Positions 36,551 to 51,300 of a stretch of DNA of 64,000 nucleotides are shown piece by piece. The stretch is taken from contig NC_134849.1 of assembly GCF_965363235.1 (NCBI RefSeq), positions 55,746,122-55,810,121 of the forward strand. Reading direction: 5' to 3'. The position numbers were made by a program, and so were the translations under genes. The notes under the pieces are model-generated. The model did no database searches and was not told the origin of the DNA. It saw nothing but the letters and a program-made list of their open reading frames with translations. Origin of the DNA: Mytilus galloprovincialis (Eukaryota > Mollusca > Bivalvia > Mytilida > Mytilidae). Within the stretch, counting starts at the first letter, position 1, and every line of letters begins with the position of its first letter.

Positions 36551-36672
36551 GGCCAGCTGAAGGACACCTACGGGTGCGGGAATTCTCGCTACATTGAAGA
36601 CCGATTGGTGGCCTTCGGCTGTTGTCTGCTATATGGTCGTGTTGTTGTCGCTTTGACACATTCCCCATTTTT
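36551..36672 (+). repeat. Interspersed repeat, family C copy 2 (best copy)
   Basis: GGCCAGCTGAAGGACACCTA ... GAAGACCGATTGGTGGCCTT ... CTTTGACACATTCCCCATTT. Confidence 0.65.
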
Positions 36673-36835
36673 TATTTGTAAAATGTTTAATCCTGAAAAA
36701 TAACAATTGGCAGACATATTTTCAAAGAAGTTTAATTCATTCATTCATAAACATCAGATATTGATTTTTAGAAAATCCATCTTTCCAATAAGCATGATAA
36801 TATCTGACCAAAATTTGCATATAAATTTTGTTTAC

Positions 36836-37110
36836 TTGAGGAATGACTGTAATATATTTTCTGTCTATGAAGAAATAACATCAAAAATGTGATGCACACT
36901 GAATAACACCCATAACAGGTTATTTAACAGTGTGCACCACATTTGTTATGCTATGTAAAATGGATAGAAACAATATTACAAAAATTCCTTATAAATCAAT
37001 TTTGAGACAGATTATATCATGAAAAAACATTGATGATGTTATGGTCACATGACAAAATTATGTCTTTGAGCTGATAAACAAAACAATGTCAGCCAATTAG
37101 AAGATGTGTT
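36836..37110 (+). repeat. Long-hairpin repeat, family B copy 3 (diverged)
   Basis: Keeps GAATGACTGTAATAT, GTGTGCACCACAT and CCAATTAGAAGA, but the CRE has decayed to TGATGTTA and the GC-rich centre is lost. Confidence 0.7.
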
Positions 37111-38600
37111 TCATCCAAAATCAAAATTCTTGTAATATATTGTCCATTTTCACATATAAACTATAATCTTCATTCTTACAATTAATACAACATTCAATCA
37201 AATTCATAATATGGTATGATAAGCAATGATATATAAATATTTAAATTTCATAATAAAATCAATGAATATTCAACATAATATGTGGTTGATGAATATTCAT
37301 AACCTACAATACAAATGTTCATGCATATATAAAGAGAGTTGAGAACAAATACAAGTCTGTGAAAAAAAATGCATATCAGTTAACAGAAAAAAATCAGCAC
37401 TCAACTTTGTTATAATTAGCACTTCTTGCAACAATAAAAACAAAAATAACATTCCTCTCATTCATGCAACAAGTAAGAAGAGAAGGGGATAGGAGGGTCC
37501 TGATCCTGAAATCCTGTGCTTAAAAACATGAAATCCCAATGTCTCGAAATTAAAGAAATTTAAATCCTGACATCCCAAAATTCGAAAAAGGATTTCCTGG
37601 ATACGGAAAGGATCAATCCCGAAATCCCAAGCATAAAAACACCCGACCTGGGAGTCCCGTTAAAGGTCCTAGCCCCTTAGAAGATGAAAGTTACAGAAAT
37701 CTGGGAGAATCAAATTCACCAGAAGTTATGATAAAAATCACCTTTATTTGACCACTGAATCAGAAAAATCCGAGTAGTATGAGGAAAGACATCATCCAAA
37801 ATATTTTCCTTCTAAATGTATTTTCCTACATGCAAAGGTGTGTAAAATTTCTTTTTAACCTCTGCTATCATTTAAAATACAGAGATGTGGCATGGTTGCA
37901 AACCAGAAGATCAAATGACAAGAATATGAACAACTTCCAGAGACTTTAGAATGAACCTTTAACAATGAGCAAGGACAAAAATGTAAACAACAATCATAAA
38001 CAGCAGAAACTGGCATTTTAATACTTTCAAAAAATCAATTAAAATCAAAAGGATCAAAATAATTTTTACTTAAAAATGCAATTATCTCTTTTTCTGAGTA
38101 GGAAGGCATAACAAATCAATTAAGGTCGCTCTAACCTTCCTTCACACACAAAACAAAATGGAGTATTGATGAAATCTTTTCCGACAATTCAAATTTTCCC
38201 ATATCAAGTTTATCATATATATTTCAGGTTTGTTTTTAAAGTTTTTGAATGTACAAGTTACAAAATCACAAATACATACCTTTGTAGGTATGTTGTGGTG
38301 TTTGACAAAAGCCATGGAACAATGGCCATGGAACAATGCATCAAAGCATTATCTTGACATTTTTTTACATTAATGTGAGTTTGAAAAACTCTGACATCGT
38401 TTACCTTAAAATTGTATAAAGTTTGATAAATATCAAATCTTTAGATATTAGCAAGTTTTTAAAATTTAGACATCCTATGATTTCAGTTATTTTCCAAAAT
38501 TTTGAAGTCATTACATTGAAATTTCATAGTCAGAGTGCATCTTTAAAAAAAAATTCACCTCAAAATTGGAGTTAATGTGGTATTACTGACTCGCAACAAT
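37111..38600. other. Gene-free AT-rich stretch downstream of RagC
   Basis: Nothing recognisable; contains a tract of repeated AATCCC/GAAATCC words at about 37500-37660. Short frames look like chance. Confidence 0.35.
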
Positions 38601-38605
38601 ATAGT

Positions 38606-38793
38606 GTAAGTTCAGAAATTATTGTGTGCATTTATTATTGTGATTTTGTCATTTCAGACTAAAATACGATTTTAATTTTTTCAATATTGAGACAATACTG
38701 TTTAAACAAAATTTCAAAATGTGAGTTTAAACAATAACCCTGTCGCATTGTTTGCAATGATAAAACATGGCAATAAGTTCTGAATTTACAGTA
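38606..38793. mobile_element. MITE with CTGTAAATTCAGAA ends, diverged copy
   Basis: Left GTAAGTTCAGAAATTATTGT and right TTCTGAATTTACAGTA are inverted; a better copy is at 52981-53150. It contains the candidate RagC poly(A) signal. Confidence 0.55.
38631..38636 (-). promoter_or_regulatory. Candidate RagC poly(A) signal AATAAA
   Basis: First AATAAA seen on the minus strand past the stop at 39209, about 570 nt downstream, within a MITE. Transcript data would decide. Confidence 0.35.
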
Positions 38794-38972
38794 AAATCCC
38801 ATTCTAATGCAACAACGTTTGTAACGTTCATTTTGATTGGATAACGTCACTTTCTTATCAATTGACAATTGATGCTAAGGGACGTACGCGCAAGCGCAGA
38901 CAGCATATGACAGATTTTAAATACATGTTTTAACGTTGTTTTCTGTCAGTTTCATTAGAATGGAGATAACAA

Positions 38973-39118
38973 TATTGTATTTTAGGCTCCGACGGCATCA
39001 ATTTGGGGATTTGATGGTCGCAAATACCTGTTTACTGTCTCCGCTAACGCGTCGCCAGTAAACTTAATTTGCGATCATCAAATCCCCAATTGATGCCGTC
39101 AGAGCTTAAAATACAATA
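38973..39118 (-). repeat. Long foldback in the presumed RagC 3' UTR
   Basis: Arms of about 63 nt (38973-39035 and 39056-39118) pair with few mismatches around a 20-nt loop; arms include GACGGCATCAATT and GGGGATTTGATG. It starts 91 nt after the stop codon, so RagC RNA would probably carry it. Confidence 0.8.
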
Positions 39119-39208
39119 CAGTTATTTTCTAATTAGCGTCATCTCTCTCCAAATATCTGTTGAGGTGTCTTAGTCATTGAAATAAAAATATACACATTAT
39201 GTACATTG

Positions 39209-39333
39209 TCATTTAATGATTCCGTTTGGCTGCTGGATAAAGTCACCTGATGATACTAACTGTCCTCTCTGTCTCACCTCAAATACCTCTTGTATAGCCT
39301 GTCTGAAGCAGAGGAAATTGTAGTCTATCACAC
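39209..39333 (-). CDS. RRAGC: RagC/D exon 9 and stop
   Basis: Acceptor TTTTTTTGCAG; encodes [19 protein letters not shown] and a 20-residue tail ending NGIIK, then TGA at 39209-39211. The tail is shorter than the human one. Confidence 0.93.
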
Positions 39334-42300
39334 CTGCAAAAAAATGTTCAAAAGTAAGTTATCCAAACGTTTGAATGAAATTTGTAAATTCAGAATTTTT
39401 TTTGGTTTCAAATGGGAAATCTTTTAACATGTTTAAGGTGGTACCTAACACTACAGGGAGATAACTCTGTAAAGTCAGCTAAACGTTTTAATTACATTGT
39501 GTTGTAAAAGGAATATATTAAGCTTCTCAATGATCAAAATTGGTGTTTGTCAAACTGCTATATAACCAGTGTATTTTTTCTGACAAAACGGTTGGTTCAA
39601 AATTTTTGAAATTTTTATATTTTTATTAGAGGGTCAAAGTAAATACTTTGACAAAATTTTATGAAAATTAAACGAGCCAAATTAAGTTTAGTGAAAGTGT
39701 TGGATACCACCTTAATGAAGATACTTTTAATGTATTCTATTTATAATCAGATTCATCTAAATATAGAAATTTCAATGGCTAGATAAAAGAATATTACAAT
39801 TTTTTTCATTTAATGTGAATAATGCGACTGAAAAAATATTGCAATAATCAAAAGTCGCATTCTGATATTGGATCCATATAACTGTAGGCAGATTTTCCAA
39901 AAATGGAAATCATAACTGCACACAATAATTTCTGAATTGAAAGATTATAATTCAACATTTCTGAATCAGAATTATTTTGGGTGTTCAACTTAATTATTTG
40001 TACAGTAAAATGAAAATTTTATCACATCTTTGATAAGGACAGTCTATGATTGCTAAACACCTTGTTTTGGTGTAGGCTTACAAAAATATTGCTCACAATT
40101 TACTTTATAAGGAAAAAGTAGGGTTATCACCCATTTCAGTTTCAATTCCATTTTTTACATCTTTTTTTGAAAATTATCACAATCAATACTGTGAGCTAGC
40201 TAATCTAACTTGATTACTAAAATATAATTCATGTAAAACAAATGTATAGAAATATTTTATTGAAAAGCAGTATTCGATACAATTCTAGAAGATTTATATC
40301 ATTTGAATAAAGCATAATAAACATTAAACATCATAGTTCTGTCATAATCAATCCTTGACTCCCTTTGAAATTAAATTTACTACCAATTATTACATGTATT
40401 ATAAGCTTTTCCAAATTTTCTTTGAGAATAATCACATCAAATCTAAGCGCTTTTTTTTTATTATTAAACTCTTTAGACACAGAATAAGGGTTTCGGGAAC
40501 CTGATGTTCAGTGGTTGTTGTTTGTTTATGTGGTTCATAAGTGTTTCTAATTTCATAATTAGATATAGATGGTTGGTTTTCCTGTTTGAATGGTTAACAC
40601 TAGTCATTTTTGGGTCCCTTTATAGTTTGCTGTTTGGTATGAGCTAATGCTCCATGATGAAGACCATACTTTGACCTTTAATGGTTTACTTTTTGCAAAT
40701 TATGACATTGGCAATCATACCACATCTTCAATGTTTATCAAATAATCACTTACCTTGTTTGTCAAAACTATCTTCCCGTAAAATACAAACTAACGCTAAA
40801 TATCTGTTGACTTCTCGTAAATATAAAATTGTACCATTATTTAATTTAATTGTTGATGCTGATTGACTGTCAAACGCTCCATCTTCTTTTGTTCTAAAAT
40901 AAGACAGAAATTCAAACATATACATTTCCAAATTACTTACAACTCCCGTAAGTGCCATGTGTCGCATAAGGCACGAATGGTCATTTCCAAATTAATGCAT
41001 TTAAAAAATGTGTTTTTAATCCTCCACAAAAATATGCATTGATCCTTACAGGTAGTGGATATTGGACTGACTGATTCACTTACCGCATTTCAGCGTACCG
41101 ACATGTTGGTTTTCTTGAAATAAATTGAAAAAAAATATCTGTATTTATATACATAGGCATTAACAGAAATGGAAATAAGTTATATTTTCATTGTAATAAG
41201 TATTCAAGTTAAAATTTGCATAAGTAATTACAATACATTTTAAGGACCCCTCCTTTTTTTAAGAGTTAGTATGTCGTGCAGTATATAAACCTATTAACAC
41301 TTAAGGTTGTTTACACATATATTTATGTATTTCATTAATTTAAGTAATTAATTTATTTAGGAATGACTGTAATATTTTTCCTGTTTATGAAGAAATAACA
41401 TAAAAAATTTGGTGCACACTGAATAACGCGCGTAGCGGGTTATTTAACAGTGTGCACCACATCTTTTATGTTATTTAGAATAGACAGAAAAAATATTACA
41501 GTCATTTCTTATAATTTATTTCTAAATTCCATTTTAAACCGTAAAAAAACATGAAAAAACGTTGATGACGTCATGGTCACATGACTAAATTATGTCTATG
41601 GGCTCATAACAAAATAACGTCAGCCTATGAGAAGACGCGTTACATCCAAAATTAAATTATTATCTTTTACAAATCATTCACATAATTTGCAGTGTTATGA
41701 ATGTATTAAAGCAGCTGTAATTAATTTCTAGACAAATGGACGTACAGACCCAAAATCATAATGACCATATTTACAACACTCTTGTTGAATAGAGGAATAT
41801 AGTGAATTTATTATATATATAGTGAATTTTTTCTTTAAGCAGATATATCTTTAAAAAAAAATAAGCAAATAAGGAATTGATGAAAAAGGAAAAATAATAT
41901 AACATATCATAAGCATGTTATTTTATTGCATATTCATGCAAACAGATCTATAAACATAATAACGGAACATATACTTTCCAAGAACACTGAGAAACATTTG
42001 TCAATACATTTTTCTGATGTTGTTTAGGGACAACATCAAAAGATCAATGTAAGATAAAAAACTTAATTCAAATAGTTTGGGGGTGGGGGGTTGAACTGCT
42101 GCAAGATTTGGTTATCCGACATTGATTTTTACATATATCCATATGGGTCAATCAATTTTTCCCAAATTAAGTTAATAGGGGGGTAGGGGGTCAGTGAAAA
42201 AACTATTTGAATTAAGTTTTTTATCCTTCATTGAACTTTTGATGTCGTCCCTTAATGTCCTAGATGATGAACTCATGCCAAGGGGAAAATGTAATGACAA

Positions 42301-45300
42301 TACAAATGTGTGTAAATTGTCAGGTTATGTTCATTTCTAATTTATTTTTATTTTAACGTCAGTTTGGTTGGGTTTTTTTGTTATATTTTTTAGTGAAAAA
42401 GAGGTAATGTACATTTTATTTCAAAACTCTTAATTTTAATACTTTTTTAGTTTCAGTTACCATGGTTACTGTAACATTTTAATAATAAATATGAAACTAA
42501 GCGAGCCCGAACATAACTATACACAAAATTTTCAGATTAGAACAAAACTTAAAACTAGTCTATTACAAGATAAAAAAAAATACACCAAATATCAAATCAA
42601 TATCTTCTAATACATAAAAAAAGATGTAGATAACTGATTTTCTGGACTGACAGACGGACAGACAGACAAACAGGTAAATAGACAGAATGCAAACCTAATT
42701 TCTCCTTCAGCTTCGTCAATACGGGACTCATAAATATTTGTTTCAAAACAATTTCAAAATGGTATGTACCTAATAGCGGGTTATTATCGTGGGTGTAAAA
42801 TTTTGTGATTTTCATCGAATAAGGTATTGGAAATATTTTGGCGGTTATTTTTTTAGCAGATTCAAATCTTTTATCAATACACATTTAAATTGGCGGAATT
42901 TATTTATTTTGGTGATTTTGTTCTAAGAATAAGCGAAAAATTTACACACCGTGAAAATAACCTGCTATACAGTATATCCTATGAAACTATTAGCTTTGCA
43001 CCATGATGTCAAGCAAGAAGCCTTTTTATTTCTTATAATACAATGAAGTCATTTTATTTGCAAGGGTATAATGAAGAATGTACATAATGTATGAGCATAT
43101 CATGATAGAAAACGACCCCATATATTGAAAGGAAGGGTGCCATAAGTCCCAGAAAATACAATTACGCTGTAGAATCCTGCCGAGATAGTATACCACAACT
43201 GCCTTTGCTATGGTCCTTCCTTTGAAAACAAAAATAAAACACTCATGGCTCAACCTCTCTTATCAAAATGTAAAATTGCATTAATTGAATGGAAATTAAA
43301 TATCTCTTTGTCTTTCTAGCACTAGTATGGTTGATAATAGCAAACATTTCTTAAGGTGGTACCCAACACTTTAAATTAAATTAATTTGGCTCGTTTAATT
43401 TTCCTAAAATTTTGACAAAGTATTAACTTTGACCCTTTAACAAAAATACAAAAGTTTGAAAAATTTGAACCAACCCTTTTATCAGAAAAATTACACTGAT
43501 TATATAGCAGTTTGACAACCCCTTATTTTGATCATTGAGGAGCTTAATATTCCCTTAACAACACAACGTAATCAAAACGTTTAGCTGATTTTACAGAGTT
43601 ATCTCCCTGTAGTGTTATGTACCACCTTAATCAAAATACTGTGGCTTCTTAATCTTTTTTACCAATTTCTGTGCATTTCATGGAAAATGATGAACAACTA
43701 TTTGAAATGTTGAATGAAGTACAAGTTTTCCATAGGCTTGTATGCATAATTTGACGAAACCCCCCAAATCACATATACCATGTATACAGTAAGAATAAAT
43801 GTTTTCCTCTAGATATGGTAATTATATAACTTGACCTTTAAATGTAATAAAAAACTAGGAAGAATCACATAATTATGCTGCTATATCAACACCCTCAAAA
43901 TTTTAGAGGACGTTTCATAACAAACTTCCAACAATCGTCTTGTAATTATAATACTTACCCATAAATATATGAGACATCATTAACAACGTCAATCATATCA
44001 CAGCAAAGTTCATACGACTGCATATCTACCGGGGAAATATCTGTGGCAATGTAGATTTTACTGACTACGTCAAACAAAAAGGCTTTTTCTATACCAGAAT
44101 GCTAAAAATATAACAGATATTTAAAGTAAAATGTATTAAAAATATGTCAAAACAAGAATGTGTCCATAGTACACGGATGCCCCACTCCCACTATCATTTT
44201 CTATGTTCAGTGGACCGTGAAATTGGAGTCAAAACTTTAATTTGGAATTAAAATTAGAAAGATCATACCATAGGGAACATGTGTACTAAGTTTCAAGTTG
44301 ATGTAACTTTAACTTCATCAAAAACTACCTTGACCAAAAGCTTTAACCTGAACTTTGCACTATCATTTTCTATGTTCAGTGGACCATGAAATTGGGGTCA
44401 AAACTATAATTTGGCATTAAAATTAGAAAGATCATATCATGGGGAACATGTGTATTAAGTTTCAAGTTGATTGGACTTCAGCTTCATCAAAAACTACCTC
44501 GACCAAAAACTTTAACCGGACAGACGGACGGAGGCACAGACCAGAAAACATAATGCCCCTCTACTATCGTAGGTGGGGCATAAAAATAGATCTATTTTAT
44601 TGTATTAAAGAATACTGAAAATAAGATAAACAAAAAGGCCATCTCTTCAAACGCAATCATGAAATAAAAAATCTAAACGGCAAAATGACTGGTATTTAAT
44701 GAACACTTCAGTTTGACCTTAAATTTTATAATTTGTATTTCTGTGGTTTCATTTTATTCATGGGATACCAATTATCATGGATTTCGTTGGTACATGAGAA
44801 CCAAGTTTAATGAATGACAAATTTTATATAAGCTTGTATGCAGACTTTGGCAAAGCAACAAATTAAATATCCACACTTATGTAAGTTTTCCCTAATCCAT
44901 AAACAATTGGTACATGTATCCACAAAAATAACTTAATCTACAAAATATTTTGTATAAATATTATTTGGAACTAAAAACTACAGGCTTCAATGCCATCCCT
45001 GCCCTGTATACTTACTGTTGTGAGTATATTTAGGAGATTTTCTAACACTGAGAGCTGTGGTATTAACTTTTGTACAACTTTACTAAAGGCTTCAAATATT
45101 GAATGGTCATATATACTGGTAAGGTAAAAACTGAAATAAATAAACATTTTATCTATATTTGTACAATTTGACTATATAGGAAAAACATAATCAACTATTA
45201 TACACATTTATATATATATTGTTATGGTAAAAACCAAATTTTACATTACAATATGCAAACAATACAAGTGCCAGTCAAAATTGTCTTCAATAAGTATGAA

Positions 45301-48300
45301 ATATATGCCACTGAACAATTTAAACCAGATGCTCCACAGGGCACAGCTTTATACGACCGCAGAGGTCAAACCCTAAACAGTTGGGGCAAGTATGGACACA
45401 ACATCTAAGCTTGATACAGCTCTGAATTTGGATTGTGATTAAATAGTTGACACAACATAGGTTTCTGTCACAGAATGAATGTGGTCTAAGAACTTAAACT
45501 TAAAAACTTAAAAATTTTAAATTGGACATTTACCTATTATGTTTCAATATCCAAAATCTAAATACATGGTTAGATTCAGCATATCATAGAACCCCAAGAA
45601 TTCAAAATTTGATAAAATCAAATAATGTTCAATTTTAGACCCTTTAGACCTCAATGTGGACCAATTAGATAACCGGGCCCAAATATTAAAAATCTAAATA
45701 CATGGTTAAATTCAGCATATTGGAGAACCCCATATATTCAATTTTTCTTAAAATCAAACTAAGTTTGATTTTAGACCATTTGGACCTTAATGTAGACCAA
45801 TTTAAAAACAGGACCAAAAATTAAGAATCTACATATACGGTAAAAACCAAGAAAAATGCTTTTTTGGGATAATTTTTTGGCCCATAATTCCTAAACTGTT
45901 GGGACCAAAACTCCCAAAATCAATCCCAACCTTCCTTTTATGGTCATAATCCTTGTGTTTAAATTTCATAGATTTCTATTAAATTTTACTAAAGTTATAG
46001 TGCGAAAACCAAATGTCTTCAGACGACAACAACGACAATGACGCCAACGTCATACCAATATACGATCAAAAAATTTTCAATTTTTGCGTTTGTATAAAAA
46101 TGAATATGTTTTTTTGAAGTTCCATGAAGTACAAATTTTCTATAGACACATATATCAATGTATATAATCTTGAAAAAAATCAAATTATAAGTGGCGCTTT
46201 TTACAACAATAAACATTTCATTATGATTATAACTTACTTGATATAATAATTTTAATTGTAAGATTTTTTGAGAGAACAGTCACAGGATAATAATTTTTTT
46301 CTTACAGAAAATACAACTAAAATTGACACCAACACAAATAAATGAATCCAAATCCATCGTATCTAGACTCTTACACTACCTTAATCTTAGATTTTCTAAT
46401 CCTTCATCTGTCAAGTTATCAGATGCCCGTTGGTGTATATCACGTTGTGCTTCTATTTTATGGTCATCAGATAAACCATCAACTTTATGAATGAACACTT
46501 CAAATTTAATATCAGGATTTATTTTGAAAGCTTTAGCTACAGTGGTGTGAAGTTTTGTCAATGCATTCATATATTCATCCTAAAATATAAAACAATGACA
46601 TAATAAAGTACAAATGGATGTTTACCAATTACATAAATTTACAAGATGTCAGCCATAAATATTAGTTTTTCATAAAATAACATGAAATATTAGGTAAGCT
46701 TTGAACCCTGCTACATTTGTACTATCATAATTCATACTGTTACATCATAAATCAGTAAACTGAAAAACCTTTTTCAGCAATAGAATATTTTCATATTTAC
46801 GACTTTTGTCTCTATTAACAAATAACCTTCTCTGTGTAGAACGTTTTGTTACTCGGTCAAGTAAAATCAACTGAAAGAAGAAAAATCAAGCTTACAATCA
46901 GCACAATGATAGGGAGGAGGGATGAAGTCACTGATTCCCTAAATAGCACTGATTGTAAGCTTCACTTTACTTTGAAGTAACAAGTTGGATATAATATACT
47001 GTGGATTAATTTATTTTTATGGGTACCAATTTTCGTGGATCTTGCAATTTCGTTGATATTTGATTTCCTGGTTTTTGTCAAAGTCTGCATACAACTCTAT
47101 AGCAAATTTTTACTTTGTTGAACATTTAAGTTTGTGGTTAACCATGGCCAGAAACAACGAAATCCACTAAATTGGTATCCCATGAATAATAATGAATCCA
47201 CAGTACTCCTGGCCTTGGAGGCATAAAACTTTGCTCAGTGCTCTGAGCACAAAAATCATGCTCGAAACATGAAATCCAGCAATTTGACTGGTTGATTTTC
47301 AAGTCCGAGTACAAAAATCATGCTCGAAAGTTTTATGACCATGAGGCCAGAGTTAAAAGTCTGTTATATGAAGACAGTCACTGAAGAAGAATGAACAACC
47401 AACCTCCTGGTCTCTCCTGCAACGTTTTAAAAAGACATGATAACTATTATGGTGACATTCATTATACAGTGAAACCTGGGTAAACCGAACCCTGATAAAA
47501 CCGAATTTCAGTTTAAACCGAACAATTTTCAAAGTCCCACAAAATTTCCCTATCAATTAACGTTAATCTAACCTGAAACAAGAGTGCACATGCTGAAATG
47601 TCTCGCCTTCTATACTAATCATTGATATTATGTTGATAGTCCTAAGTATAAAGCTAAGCTTTAATACAACTGTCACATAAACTTATCATTAACCAAGATA
47701 ACTAAACAAAGACTAATGAACCTTGAAAATGAGGTCAAGGTCATATGAACCATGCCAGGCAGACATGTACAGCTAACAATGCTTCTATACAACATATATA
47801 GTTGACCTATTACCTATAGTTTAAGAAAAATAGACCAAAAACACAAAAACTTAACACTGTGCAATGAACCGTGAAAATGAGGTCACGGTCAAATAAAACC
47901 TGCGAGACTGACATAAAGATCATAACATATTTCCATACACCAAATATAGATGACCTATGGCATATAGTATTAGATAAAAAGACCAAAACTCAAAAACTTA
48001 ACTTTGACCACTGAACCATGAAAATGAGGTCAAGGTCACATGACATCTGCCCGCTAGATAGGTACACCTTACAATCATTCCATACAACAAATATAGTAGA
48101 CCTATTGCATATAGTATGAGAAAAACAGACCAAAACACAAAAACTTAACTATAACCACTGAACCATGAAAATGAGGTCAAGGTCAGATGACACCTGCCAG
48201 TTGGACATGTACACCTTACAGTCCTTCCATACACCAAATATACTAGCCCTATTGCTTGTAGTATCTGAGATATGGACTTGACCACCAAAACTTAACCTTG

Positions 48301-51300
48301 TTCACTGATCCATGAAATGAGGTCGAGGTCAAGTGAAAACTGTCTGACAGACATGAGGACCTTTCAAGGTACGCACATATCAAATATAGTTATCCTATTA
48401 CTTATGATAAGAGAGAATTCAACATTACAAAAAATCTGAACTTTTTTTTCAAGTGGTCACTGAACCAAGAAAATGAGGTCAAGGACATTGGACATGTGAC
48501 TGACGGAAACTTCGTAACATGAGGCATCTATATACAAAGTATGAAGCATCCAGGTCTTCCACCTTCTAAAATATAAAGCTTTTAAGAAGTTAGCTAACAC
48601 CGTAGCCGCCGTAGCCGTCGCCGGATCACTATCCCTATGTCGAGCTTTCTGCAACAAAAGTTGCAGGCTCGACAAAAACCGAACCCTGTCAACACCGAAT
48701 TCCGAACGATTTTTGAAGGCTCGATAGTAAATATGTATTTAAAAATTACCTGTCAAAATCGATCGATAGCAATCAAAACAAAAAAGTATTTTTAATCATT
48801 TGCATGATTTCATTAAACAAACACAGGATGACAGAGTATCCCCGAGGGTATTTGAGGTTAAATTAACTGGTGAGTTGTTATGACAAACTAATTAGCATGT
48901 TTGTGTCTATGTATTCAGTGATCAAATGATTTATATTGTAAAGAAACGTTAAACTGGTCAGCTGCCCCCATCGCCGAAAATGACAAGAAAGGAACTTTCC
49001 CTTAGATCAATTAAATGCACGTTACTCAAATAATTATCGTGACTGCCATTCTGTAGCTAAACTGTTTAATTAAGTAATAGTTTTAAAGTTTTAAAGCCTT
49101 TCACTGGATTAGGAAGTCATGCAACACGACAAGGTCAATGGCTTTCGATTGCTGGATTCCCTTTAGAGGCCCTATATATTTGATTCCGATGCTCCTGAAG
49201 ACTTCCGTAAGCTATTTAACAACGAGTAAGTCCGAGAATAAACTGGACACAACTGGACCCCTGCTGTTGTTTCACTCTTATCGTGTTGCGAAGTATCAGT
49301 CAGCGGGTGGCAAGTTTAGTCCAAGAACTCTTGTGTACAATGACGATCTCGACTCAACTACGGAATCGTCATTTGACAGTGACTTGGAATATGAATTGGT
49401 CAGTGAATTAATGGATTAGAAAATAATTATTAAAAGCAAAATTGCTCCACGTCGGACATCATTGAACGATTTATACATTGTAGTTTCATAACGACGTGCG
49501 TGATTGACGGTGTGGCGTTTGATTAATAAACAACAAGAGCTGTCAAAATGACAGTAAACCGGATTCTTTAACATTTATTTGTGTTCTGGCATTTATCAAT
49601 ATTACAAGGACCAAAACTCCTAATAGATAAAATTTATGATTATCATTATCAAACTTGACTTCCATGTTGTCAACAATAACAACATATAAACTAGATAGAA
49701 AATGACCCTCTAGCAGGACAAACTGTGTGCCCTTAATGCATAAAGTAAGAAAAATTACTAAGTCCACCTACCTAGGATTTTGAAAATATCTAAAACATAG
49801 AATGCTTCTAAAGTTAATGAATATCATTTCTGTTGTATAATCTGCCAATAATACTCAGGTAACACAATTTTTCAATCTTTCAAGAACCGAAAGGTTTGGT
49901 TGAACGGTTCATGAGCAAATGCACGGACACAACATTTTTTAAACTTTCAAGAACCGTAACTCCTGAACGGTAAAAGTCAAAATCGTCATTATTGAACTTG
50001 ACCTCCATTTTGTTGTCAGTATCAACATATTAAAATTTTAAAAGGTTTGGTTGAACACTTCATGAGTAAATGCACGGACAACATTTGGTTGCCGCCCGTC
50101 CGCCCGCCGTACATCCCCAAATCAATAACCGACATTTTTGACAAATCCGGTTAAAAATGTAGCAATAGGTCTATCTTTATCTACTGATATTTTTACGTTT
50201 ACATCTATATCATCACGAAAATAAGTAGTCGTCTGTTGTGTCACCTATTATCCCTTGTCAGTAAATGCCAAAATTATTTTGGTGTCGACTTCCGTTTACC
50301 TCTACAATCGGAACACCTGTGAAAACCGAACAAAACGCAAAGTCCCGTGGGTGTTCGGTTTGGATAGGTTTCACTGTACATGTTAAAGATCATAAGAAAA
50401 GCTCATCTCAGACAGCAAACAGTGAAATCAAATTTTTTGGAGATTGTAAGAATATCAATTCTTTCTATTTCAAAATAAATATCTACATGTCTATGAAGTG
50501 ATGTAAATAGATAAGGACATAAAACCAGCAGGTTATTTTTATTTGACGTTATATCTGGACAAGCACTTAAATGTTACACAAATTTCAAGTAGTTTTGCAA
50601 TAATTACTGCAATTACAATAAATATATAATGGATTGTTAAATAGACATCTAAATTATTAAATTACTAATAGTAGGAAAAGATTGCCAAAAATATTGAAGT
50701 TCTTAAGTGGCACTTTTAACAGTCTTATTCAATACCCTGTACATGTATCAGAACTTACTTGTGCATCAATTACAAAAATAATTGCACCACATCCACCAAA
50801 TATATTTTCTGGATCAAAATTAGCATCCATTGGATTAAATTGTCCTGGTAAATCCCAGATTTGAAACTGTACAAATGAACTGTTGGAAATATCTGTAAAC
50901 AAACAACACAAATAGATTTCTTTATAAAATGTTATCTAAAAAAATAGAAAATAGTACAAATCATGCAAATAATTAAGTGAAAATATCAATTATAAATTTT
51001 TTATAAAAAAACACAATTGTTCCTGAAATGTCATTTAAATATGGAATCAATTACAACAATGATTTCTTGTATTGTTGATATTATGGCTCTCAGAGAATCA
51101 ATAAATTATGAATGCTATTCAACATAGACATATTTTTAGCATTGGTTTTATTCTGATACTATGTTTCAAGAGTACCTGACTGATGTATACCATTAAAGAC
51201 TACAGAGAACTTCATTTAAATCCATCTTTAATTTTGTTATCAGTATATGTACAATTACATTTATATCCCTTCGACTGAGCATGCACGAAAGCGTATAAGA

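Larger units (their letters stand above)
47467..50376 (+). mobile_element. Tigger/pogo-like DNA transposon remnant hosting two insertions (RagC intron 4)
   Basis: Inverted ends CAGTGAAACCTGGGTAAACC and GGTTTCACTG with TA on both sides. Short coding remnants on +: [12 protein letters not shown] at about 48979, like the N-terminus of CENP-B/Tigger transposases, and a 93-codon acidic frame at 49138-49419 ending ELVSELMD. The catalytic middle is missing. Insertions at 47575-48680 and about 49531-50155 split it. Confidence 0.65.
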
